This document shows, in pieces, positions 18,059-24,532 of a DNA stretch of 64,000 nt. The notes under the pieces are model-generated. The model saw nothing but the letters and a program-made list of their open reading frames with translations, was not told the DNA's origin and did not search any database. Numbering within the stretch: the stretch's first letter is position 1; each line of letters begins with the position of its first letter. Location of the stretch: IMG/VR virus record IMGVR_UViG_3300020469_000011, positions 82,511-146,510 of that record. The stretch is one strand, 5' to 3'. The stretch comes from a virus. Made by a program: the position numbers and the translations under genes.

Positions 18059-18544
18059 ATGTTTCTTACACGTTATTCAAGTAACGACTGGGATAAAATT
18101 TTTAGACATTCTGTAGATTTGTTTGATCGAATGGAAATGATTCTTGATGATCAACAGTTCTCAAATTCGTTATCACATACGTTTCCCCCTCATAATATAC
18201 GCAAAAAAGATAATTCTTATCTAATTGAAATGGCTGTTGCTGGTTTCAATAAAGACGAAATTGATATTTTTAAGGAAAAGAATCATCTTGTCATTGAGGG
18301 TAAAAAGGAAGAAAAGAATGAAGAAGGTTTTGTGTATCGTGGAATTGCAAATCGTTCTTTTAAGAAATCATTTGCTCTAAGTGAGGACATGAAAGTTCTT
18401 GCTGCAGATATGAGAGATGGTATGTTGTATGTTGGTCTAGAACATGAAATTCCAGAAAAAGATAAACCTCAAAAAATTGTTATTGGTGACCGTGCTGACA
18501 CTATGTCTTCTGTAATTAATAGTGTTAAAAAATTAGTCGCTTAA
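18059..18544 (+). CDS. hsp20: Small heat-shock protein Hsp20/IbpA family
   Basis: The 161-residue protein has an alpha-crystallin domain from about residue 45 to 140: 'IRKKDNSYLIEMAVAGFNKDEIDIF', 'LVIEGKKEE', 'YRGIANRSFKKSFALSEDMKV', 'MRDGMLYVGLEHEIPE'. The N-terminal motif near residue 20 is like IbpA. It would hold aggregating proteins, and small Hsp genes are common in marine T4-like phages. A strong TAAGGAGG ribosome site ends 4 bases before the ATG, and the upstream leader suggests temperature control. A strong 8-bp hairpin follows the stop. Confidence 0.9.
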   Translation: MFLTRYSSNDWDKIFRHSVDLFDRMEMILDDQQFSNSLSHTFPPHNIRKKDNSYLIEMAVAGFNKDEIDIFKEKNHLVIEGKKEEKNEEGFVYRGIANRSFKKSFALSEDMKVLAADMRDGMLYVGLEHEIPEKDKPQKIVIGDRADTMSSVINSVKKLVA

Positions 18545-18554
18545 TATAAAGTAT

Positions 18555-18576
18555 GGTGGTTGTGAAAGCAGCCACC
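18555..18576 (+). terminator. Strong hairpin after hsp20 (no T-run)
   Basis: GGTGGTTG (18555-18562) pairs with CAGCCACC (18569-18576), with a 6-base loop. There is no poly-T tail, so it is more likely an RNA-stabilising or processing hairpin between hsp20 and the tRNA than a classical terminator. Confidence 0.45.
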
Positions 18577-18587
18577 TATATATAAAA

Positions 18588-18663
18588 GCGAGAATAGCTC
18601 AATAAGGCAGAGTACAGTCTTACCAAGATTGTGGTGCAGGTTCAATTCCTGCTTCTCGCTCCA
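18588..18663 (+). tRNA. tRNA-Gly with anticodon ACC
   Basis: The full cloverleaf is visible: acceptor GCGAGAA/TTCTCGC, D-stem GCTC/GAGT, anticodon stem CAGTC/GATTG around the loop TTACCAA, T-arm GCAGG-TTCAATT-CCTGC, discriminator T and encoded CCA. The acceptor and U73 match bacterial tRNA-Gly. Anticodon bases 34-36 are ACC (18622-18624), which would read GGU. Bacterial tRNA-Gly normally has GCC, TCC or CCC, so A34 is unusual. Confidence 0.9.
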
Positions 18664-18690
18664 AACACATCATACACACAGGAGAATTAA

Positions 18691-18990
18691 ATGCAACCAT
18701 ACCCAATCCATCAACATTTTTATACCGCTCGGCGAGATTCTGAGCTTGTTAGGTATTTTAAAAATGAATATCGTTATGATTGGGAATTAAATTATGTTAA
18801 TTTCATGGAACGTGCGAAATCAGAAAAGTACAGTAAAACATTTAAAATATTGGTAAAAAAGTTTAAATTAATTATGAAAATCATGTTTGGTAATTATTCT
18901 GAAGAATACTTATTGAAAGTTAATGAAAAACAAATTTTTAAAGATTTATATGATTCTGAAAGAAAACAAAATTACCCTAGTTATGCGTAA
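18691..18990 (+). CDS. Small hypothetical protein
   Basis: A 99-residue basic, Tyr-rich protein behind an AGGAGAATTAA ribosome site. It has helical segments but no membrane span. I do not recognise it. It may be cotranscribed with hsp20 and the tRNA. Confidence 0.55.
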   Translation: MQPYPIHQHFYTARRDSELVRYFKNEYRYDWELNYVNFMERAKSEKYSKTFKILVKKFKLIMKIMFGNYSEEYLLKVNEKQIFKDLYDSERKQNYPSYA

Positions 18991-19029
18991 ATTTAAATTG
19001 AACACACACATCACACAAAAGAGAGCATC

Positions 19030-19308
19030 ATGACAGATAGCAAAAATCCATTTCAGATCAGACAAGAACTTTTAAACACCGCAAAAGAATATGTTGAATC
19101 AATGTACAATATGCAACAATCTGCTATCGAAAGGCAATTTCATTTAGCTGAAGAAGTAATGAAGAAAAATGAAGAGCAGGGTATGAAAATGTTTCAACAG
19201 ACTACAGAAAATTTAGAAAAATACTGTAAGTCATATCCAGGAGTAGACCAAATTCTTACTGTTGCTAAACAATTTCAAGACTTTGTAGATAATAAAGATA
19301 AAAAATAA
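19030..19308 (+). CDS. Coiled-coil, phasin-like small protein
   Basis: The 92-residue protein begins with 'NPFQIRQELLNTAKEYVESMYNMQ'-type sequence (residues 6-29), followed by long amphipathic helices (AEEVMKKNEEQGMKMFQQ). The layout is like phasin-type helical proteins and similar small proteins of T4-like marine phages. The function is unknown. A GAGAGC element precedes the ATG. Confidence 0.55.
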   Translation: MTDSKNPFQIRQELLNTAKEYVESMYNMQQSAIERQFHLAEEVMKKNEEQGMKMFQQTTENLEKYCKSYPGVDQILTVAKQFQDFVDNKDKK

Positions 19309-19327
19309 TTACATTAATAGGATTTTT

Positions 19328-19399
19328 ATGGTAGTTGATTTATTGTTTATAGGATTCGTTGCATTTTTTGTTACAGTCCTCTGGTCTAAAAAAATATGA
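19328..19399 (+). CDS. 23-residue single-span membrane peptide
   Basis: ATG at 19328 with AGGA five bases upstream. The product (MVVDLLFIGFVAFFVTVLW, then SKKI) is one hydrophobic span with a positive C-terminus. The size and composition suggest a real small membrane protein. The function is unknown. Confidence 0.45.
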   Translation: MVVDLLFIGFVAFFVTVLWSKKI

Positions 19400-19410
19400 C
19401 CTAATATACT

Positions 19411-19450
19411 ACTCCTAAATAATACATCAATTATTGTTTAGGAGTTTTTT
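19411..19450 (+). terminator. Terminator-like hairpin containing the next gene's Shine-Dalgarno
   Basis: ACTCCTAAATAATA (19411-19424) pairs over 14 bp (one G-T) with TATTGTTTAGGAGT (19432-19445), with a 7-base loop, followed directly by TTTTT and the ATG at 19451. AGGAG at 19440-19444 lies in the 3' arm and has the right spacing to serve as ribosome site, so the same element could end transcription or hide the start. Confidence 0.75.
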
Positions 19451-20029
19451 ATGTTATATATTGGTATTGATTTTTCCATTAGTAGTCCTTGTGTTTGCTT
19501 TTGGGATACAAAAAAACAGCATTTATTTGAAAATTGCGAATTCTTTTTTCTACACTCAAAACCTAGCATTTCAAAAATAAATTTTCCTTCAAATATTTTT
19601 TATTCAGAATCTTCTGGATCAAAAGATAATTCCGTTCGCTTTTCGGAAAATGCAAAACTATTATCAACTGAAATTAAAAAAAGACTTGACATTTATAAAA
19701 AATCTGTTATAATGTTGGAAGGTTATTCTATGGGAGCAAAGGGAAGACTTTTTGACATAGGAGAAGCAACCGGAATTTTAAAATTATTTTTATCGTATGA
19801 AAATATTAAACCTATTATTATTGCACCAACTCAAATCAAAAAAATAGCAACTGGCAAAGGAAACGCAAATAAATTTAAAATGCTTGAAAGATTTTTTGAA
19901 ATAAATACTAGTTTACACAATTCAGATTGGACACAAGTTTTAATAACAGAAAAGCACATACAACCACCATTGACGGATATTGTAGATAGTTTTTTTATTT
20001 CTAACTCATTTACGGTAACATATGATTAA
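19451..20029 (+). CDS. RuvC-fold Holliday-junction-resolvase-like nuclease
   Basis: The 192-residue protein has the RNase H/RuvC layout: 'IGIDFSISSPCV' with the first Asp (residue 7), a central acidic 'IMLEGYSMGAKGR' (Glu about 90), 'PTQIKKIATGKGNANKFKML' (about 126-145) and a final 'DIVDSFFI' (about 177-184). RuvC-like proteins cut branched DNA. T4 itself uses unrelated endonuclease VII. It sits directly behind a hairpin that contains its ribosome site and overlaps thyX by 8 bases. Confidence 0.75.
   Translation: MLYIGIDFSISSPCVCFWDTKKQHLFENCEFFFLHSKPSISKINFPSNIFYSESSGSKDNSVRFSENAKLLSTEIKKRLDIYKKSVIMLEGYSMGAKGRLFDIGEATGILKLFLSYENIKPIIIAPTQIKKIATGKGNANKFKMLERFFEINTSLHNSDWTQVLITEKHIQPPLTDIVDSFFISNSFTVTYD
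19686..19713 (+). promoter_or_regulatory. Possible internal sigma70 promoter (TTGACA-N16-TATAAT)
   Basis: Both hexamers are perfect and separated by 16 bases, inside the RuvC-like gene about 310 bases before thyX. The CTTGACATTT context matches the other early promoters. It could also arise by chance in coding sequence. Confidence 0.35.
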
Positions 20030-20897
20030 AGCTAAAATTGTTCAGGATAGTTCTTTACCTACTGGAGAAAGAGTTTTGACTTTCTCTGCAATGTATGGTA
20101 GATTAATTCATTCTGAACTTCTTAGACACCGTGCTGCATCTCATTCAGTGAAAAGTTCTCGAGCGATACCCACTAAAAAATATCGAGAAGAAGTTAAACA
20201 AAACATTTATGTCCCAGTTAAATTTGGCACAAAAAAGAGAGGAATGCAAGCAGGTGAACCTACCTTTTTAAGTAAATTTTATGGAGAAAGAGTATGGAGA
20301 CTTTCTTCAAAATTTGCATGTTTGTTCCATTGGATGATGGAAAAATTAGATATACATAAGGAAGTAGCTAATCGTATTTTAGAACCATATGTGTGGGTTG
20401 AAGAAACAATTACTGTTGAAGCTGATGCTTTAAAAGAAATAGCCGAACTTAGAATTCATGATGATGCACAAGAAGATGTTCGTAAAATCGTTGAAGAAAT
20501 GTTATATGAAATGGATAAAAGCACACCTGTTAAATTAAAAGAAGGACAATGGCATGTTCCTTATGTTGTGAGAAAAATTACAGATAATGGGATAATATAT
20601 ACAGATAATAATGGCAAAAATTTAACATTGGATGAGGCTATTGTTTGCTCTGCTGCTAGATCCGCTAGAAGTTCTTACGCTAATCATGATAATAGTATGT
20701 CTGTACTTGAAAAGGATATTAAACTTGCTAAACAATTAATTGGTTCTAAACCAATGCACTTGTCACCGTTTGAACATCAAGCAAGACCATTTAAAGATGA
20801 TCTTGAAAAGAATCAATATGGTTCTAATCTTCGTCATTTCTTTCAGCAAAGAAAGGCAATTGAAAATTCATTATGGCACTACGAAATCAATTCATGA
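20022..20897 (+). CDS. thyX: Flavin-dependent thymidylate synthase ThyX
   Basis: The 291-residue protein carries the ThyX signature: 'RHRAASHSVKSSRAIP' (about 35-50, RHRxxS...S-R) and a later 'HLSPFEHQARP' near residue 248. It makes dTMP from dUMP using FAD and 5,10-methylene-THF, the cofactor the phage SHMT could replenish. T4 uses the unrelated thymidylate synthase Td. Its start overlaps the RuvC-like gene by 8 bases, and its stop overlaps the methyltransferase start ATGA, so the three form a coupled unit. Confidence 0.9.
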   Translation: MIKAKIVQDSSLPTGERVLTFSAMYGRLIHSELLRHRAASHSVKSSRAIPTKKYREEVKQNIYVPVKFGTKKRGMQAGEPTFLSKFYGERVWRLSSKFACLFHWMMEKLDIHKEVANRILEPYVWVEETITVEADALKEIAELRIHDDAQEDVRKIVEEMLYEMDKSTPVKLKEGQWHVPYVVRKITDNGIIYTDNNGKNLTLDEAIVCSAARSARSSYANHDNSMSVLEKDIKLAKQLIGSKPMHLSPFEHQARPFKDDLEKNQYGSNLRHFFQQRKAIENSLWHYEINS

Positions 20898-22201
20898 AAC
20901 CTGGCGAAATAACATTTCGCCAAAGACTAGAAGCTAATTGGAAATCACCAAACGAAAATATATTAAAGTATATTGAAAATACAGTAGATGAACGGGGGTT
21001 TCCAAATATTCCAAATTGGAAAAGTTATAAAGAAGGAAAAGATGAATTAGAGTTATATTCAGCTTTAATGTATTTTTTATTAAATGCAAAATTATCTTTA
21101 CCTAATGCAAATGAACCTGAACATAGTGTTCGTAAGTTATTCTTTAAATTTAAAAATAATACTATTGCTCCTTTTGTTCATCATTATGACTTAGACAAAC
21201 CATTAATCCATCGTTTATCTGGCAGTAGAAATACACAATATATTCATGATTATGATGATTGGAGTATGGGGTTCTTTCCTCAACATATAACAGCAAATAA
21301 AATTTCTAATTATTTTGCTGAAAATGAGAGAATGCAATGTGAAATAACTAATCGTGAAAGTCCTACATTTTTGTGGACTACTGAACACGGTATGTCTAGA
21401 TTAATGGATTGTATTCGTAGAGTTGGTATTGATGTTTTAAATGAGAAAAAATTAAAAAAAGCTTTTGGATATGCTGGTCAAGTTGCAGCCCAGTTCAATG
21501 TAAATACATCTAAAAATATTTATAATATAGTTCCAGGAAAAACAATATTTGATATATCAAGTGGTTGGGGGGATAGATTAACAGGCTTCTATCTATCTAA
21601 TAAAAAAACATATATAGGAACTGATCCAAATTTAAGTATGTATGAAATCTATAAAAAGATGTCTTACACATATGAAAAATGGTTAGGAAACGATAATCCT
21701 AAAATAACAGAACATGATAATTATTTTGAACTTAAAGGTGTGAAAAATGTTAGAATTTATTGTTTACCTGCCGAAGATATTGATTATGATCAAATTCCAA
21801 ATATTGATCTTACTTTTTCATCTCCGCCATATTTTAATAAAGAACTATATGGTAAAGATTCTGAAAATGAAGATAGTCAATCATGGAAAAGATATGATAC
21901 AGATGACAAATGGTTAACAAATTTTTTATATGTGATACTAGATAATCTCATTCCAAAATCAAAAATTACTATGATAAACATCACAGATGTTGGAACTGAT
22001 GTTAGAGATAATCGTAAATGTATTTGTGACCCAATGGTAGAGAGATATAAAAATAAATTTGTAGGAATCACAGGATTTCAATTATCACAAAACATGAACA
22101 TCGTCAGATATTTAACTGGTCATTACACTGAACCGATTTGGACCTTTGGTGAAAATTTCTTACAAGAAAATAAAGTAAATTTAATGGAATTATTTAATTA
22201 G
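20894..22201 (+). CDS. SAM-dependent DNA methyltransferase (SPPY motif)
   Basis: About 435 residues from the ATG in the ATGA overlap with thyX. An in-frame ATG 21 bases upstream is less likely. The SAM-binding region 'TIFDISSGWGDRLTGF' lies near residue 220, and the catalytic 'LTFSSPPYFNKELY' near 305 is the S-P-P-Y class of N4-cytosine or N6-adenine methyltransferases. The N-terminal 200 residues are unrecognised and may give target specificity. No restriction partner is nearby, so it is a solitary enzyme, perhaps protecting phage DNA. Confidence 0.75.
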   Translation: MKPGEITFRQRLEANWKSPNENILKYIENTVDERGFPNIPNWKSYKEGKDELELYSALMYFLLNAKLSLPNANEPEHSVRKLFFKFKNNTIAPFVHHYDLDKPLIHRLSGSRNTQYIHDYDDWSMGFFPQHITANKISNYFAENERMQCEITNRESPTFLWTTEHGMSRLMDCIRRVGIDVLNEKKLKKAFGYAGQVAAQFNVNTSKNIYNIVPGKTIFDISSGWGDRLTGFYLSNKKTYIGTDPNLSMYEIYKKMSYTYEKWLGNDNPKITEHDNYFELKGVKNVRIYCLPAEDIDYDQIPNIDLTFSSPPYFNKELYGKDSENEDSQSWKRYDTDDKWLTNFLYVILDNLIPKSKITMINITDVGTDVRDNRKCICDPMVERYKNKFVGITGFQLSQNMNIVRYLTGHYTEPIWTFGENFLQENKVNLMELFN

Positions 22202-22209
22202 GGAGAATT

Positions 22210-22497
22210 ATGTTACATAGAGTTACCGCAACTATTGATAAAGAAAGAACTTGGGAGAAGGTTTTAAATCTTGACTATCTATTGAGTTTTGAACCATATG
22301 CTGATAAAAATGGAATTTATATTGTTTTAAATCTTTCAGATCAAAAATATAAATTTCATTATACAAGTATAGATACGATGATGGAAGATTACGAAAAATT
22401 ACACACAAACATGTCAGAGAGTTTTACACAAATGCATTCAATTATAAATCCTATGGATGTGTCAACTGAAAACGAAAATGACGTATTATTAGGATAA
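22210..22497 (+). CDS. Small hypothetical protein
   Basis: A 95-residue mixed alpha/beta protein with a GGGAGAATT ribosome site. It has no signal or membrane segment and an acidic C-terminus. I do not recognise it. Confidence 0.55.
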   Translation: MLHRVTATIDKERTWEKVLNLDYLLSFEPYADKNGIYIVLNLSDQKYKFHYTSIDTMMEDYEKLHTNMSESFTQMHSIINPMDVSTENENDVLLG

Positions 22498-22500
22498 AAC

Positions 22501-22596
22501 ATGGAAAAAATTACAATGTTTTTTATAGTCTTAATATCTTTTGTATTAATTTCAATGTATTTTCTAGGTAAAAAAGTAATTGATATTCTTGATTAA
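22501..22596 (+). CDS. 31-residue single-span membrane peptide
   Basis: ATG at 22501, 3 bases after the previous stop. The product has one hydrophobic span (residues about 5-22, MFFIVLISFVLISMYFL) and the positive pair KK after it. The function is unknown. Confidence 0.45.
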   Translation: MEKITMFFIVLISFVLISMYFLGKKVIDILD

Positions 22597-22618
22597 AAAT
22601 ATTATAATTTTTGAAAAG

Positions 22619-22695
22619 GGGCCTCTAGCTCAATAGGTTAGAGCACCGCACTCATAATGCGTAGGTTCTCGGTTCAAGTCCGAGGGGGCCCACCA
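22619..22695 (+). tRNA. tRNA with anticodon CAT (Met or Ile2)
   Basis: Cloverleaf: acceptor GGGCCTC/GGGGCCC, D-stem GCTC/GAGC, anticodon loop CTCATAA, T-arm CTCGG-TTCAAGT-CCGAG, discriminator A and encoded CCA. The outermost anticodon-stem pair is a C-T mismatch (22646/22662). Elongator Met and lysidine-modified Ile2 cannot be told apart here. AT-rich host and phage genomes use ATA often, which makes Ile2 attractive. Confidence 0.9.
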
Positions 22696-22732
22696 CCTCC
22701 AAAAAAACCTTTATGAAAATATAATTAAATGA

Positions 22733-24463
22733 ATGAATAAATTACTTATCTTTGACTATGGAAGTCAGTATACACATTTGATTTCCAAGAGATTTAGAAA
22801 ACTTGGTTACTACACTGAAATATGTCAACCCGATATAGATTTACAATTAATATCTGCTAACGGTATTATTTTATCTGGAGGTCCTGGAAGTACAAATGCA
22901 AATAATGATTTAAATACTAATATATTTGATTTGAATATTCCAATATTAGGTATATGTTATGGTCATCAGTTAATAGCTTCCTACTTCAAAGGCACAGTAA
23001 AATCAAATACTAATGTGGAATTTGGAAAAGCAAACCTAACAAAATGTGAAGATAGTCTTCTTTTTAAAAGATTACCAAATACATTTCAAGTTTGGATGAG
23101 TCATCATGATACTATAACTTCTTTACCTGAGCAGTTTAAAGTTATAGGTAAAACAGAAACTCCTTCTGCAATTGAGCATAAACATAAAAAGATCTATTCA
23201 TTACAATTTCATCCAGAAGTTAATGATACAAACTTTGGTTCAATAATATTAGATAATTTTGCCAAAATATGTAACATTGAAAATAATTGGAATACTAAAA
23301 ACTTTACTGAATCTAGTATTAAAAATATTAAAGAAGAAGTAAAAGACCGTAATGTACTCATGTTTCTGAGTGGAGGTGTAGATTCTAGTGTTGCATTTTC
23401 TTTACTCAACGAGTCTCTGGGGTCTGAACGTGTATTAGGTCTTTTTATAGATAACGGATTTTTAAGAACAAATGAAGCTAAAATAATTTTAGAAAAATAC
23501 AATTCTTTAGGTTATGATAATATAATATTTCGTGACTATAGTATTAAATTTTTAGAAGCTATAAAAAATATTACAGACCCAGAAGAGAAGCGCAAGTCTG
23601 TAGGAGAAACTTTTCTAAAAGTTAGAGAAGAATTTTTAGATGAATTAAATTTAAATACTGATGATTGGTTATTGGGACAAGGTACTTTATATCCAGATAT
23701 TATTGAATCGGGTGGTTCAAAAAATTCACATGTGATCAAATCACATCACAACAGAGTAGATGCTGTAAAAAAATATATTGATAAAGGTTTGATAATTGAA
23801 CCGCTAAAGGAATTATATAAAGATGAAGTTCGTATTCTTGGAGCTTTATTAGGACTCCCAAAACAAATAGTACAAAGACATCCATTTCCAGGTCCAGGTC
23901 TTTCCATTAATGTAATTTGTTCTGATTCAATTTCTGAACAAACTAGTGAATTTTTACCAATAAAAAGTGTTGGTGTGCAAGGTGATCAAAGAACTTATAA
24001 ATCTCCAAAGGTCATTCATAATAAAGCTGATTGGGATACATTAGAAAAATTAAGTATTGAACATACTAATAAGGTAGATGGGAGCAATAGAGTTGTTTTA
24101 CATTTATCTAAAAGTGAAATTAAACATAATGGTTGGATTAGAAAAATTGCGTATTGCACAGAAGAAAGATTAAATATTCTCAGAAAAGCAGAAACTATAG
24201 TCTCTGAGAGTCTAGAAAAAAATAATTGGATGATAAAACTTTTTCAAGTATTAGTTATTCTTTTACCAATTAGTGAAAATGGGAAAAAAGAAAGTATTGT
24301 GATAAGACCAGTGGTATCAGAAGATGTGATGACTGCACAATTTGCTAAAATTGATTGGGATGTCATAGAAGAAATTGTAGATAAATTGTATAAGATGCCG
24401 AATATAGATTCGGTCTTTTATGATATTACACATAAACCTCCAGCGACTTTTGGGTGGGAATAA
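22733..24463 (+). CDS. guaA: GMP synthase (glutamine-hydrolysing), full length
   Basis: The 576-residue enzyme has both domains. The class I glutamine amidotransferase has nucleophile Cys75 in 'LGICYGHQ' and His160/Glu162 in 'QFHPE'. The ATP-pyrophosphatase P-loop is 'FLSGGVDSSV' (about 211-220), followed by 'GQGTLYPDIIES', 'RHPFPGPGLSI', 'VGVQGDQRTY' and the C-terminal 'KPPATFGWE'. It converts XMP to GMP in purine synthesis. All catalytic residues are present, and it is somewhat longer than the E. coli enzyme (525). It lies between the tRNA and the polymerase promoter. It probably raises guanine nucleotide supply during infection. Confidence 0.95.
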   Translation: MNKLLIFDYGSQYTHLISKRFRKLGYYTEICQPDIDLQLISANGIILSGGPGSTNANNDLNTNIFDLNIPILGICYGHQLIASYFKGTVKSNTNVEFGKANLTKCEDSLLFKRLPNTFQVWMSHHDTITSLPEQFKVIGKTETPSAIEHKHKKIYSLQFHPEVNDTNFGSIILDNFAKICNIENNWNTKNFTESSIKNIKEEVKDRNVLMFLSGGVDSSVAFSLLNESLGSERVLGLFIDNGFLRTNEAKIILEKYNSLGYDNIIFRDYSIKFLEAIKNITDPEEKRKSVGETFLKVREEFLDELNLNTDDWLLGQGTLYPDIIESGGSKNSHVIKSHHNRVDAVKKYIDKGLIIEPLKELYKDEVRILGALLGLPKQIVQRHPFPGPGLSINVICSDSISEQTSEFLPIKSVGVQGDQRTYKSPKVIHNKADWDTLEKLSIEHTNKVDGSNRVVLHLSKSEIKHNGWIRKIAYCTEERLNILRKAETIVSESLEKNNWMIKLFQVLVILLPISENGKKESIVIRPVVSEDVMTAQFAKIDWDVIEEIVDKLYKMPNIDSVFYDITHKPPATFGWE

Positions 24464-24465
24464 AC

Positions 24466-24494
24466 TTGACATTTCTCTAGAATTATGATATAAT
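24466..24494 (+). promoter_or_regulatory. Perfect sigma70 promoter (TTGACA-N17-TATAAT) before DNA polymerase
   Basis: TTGACA at 24466-24471 and TATAAT at 24489-24494 with a 17-base spacer: a full consensus match. It lies 38 bases before the gp43 start and only 2 bases after the guaA stop, and is expected to drive the replication block. Confidence 0.85.
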
Positions 24495-24532
24495 TAAATA
24501 ATTGTAAAATATTCTCAACTAATAAGGAATCA

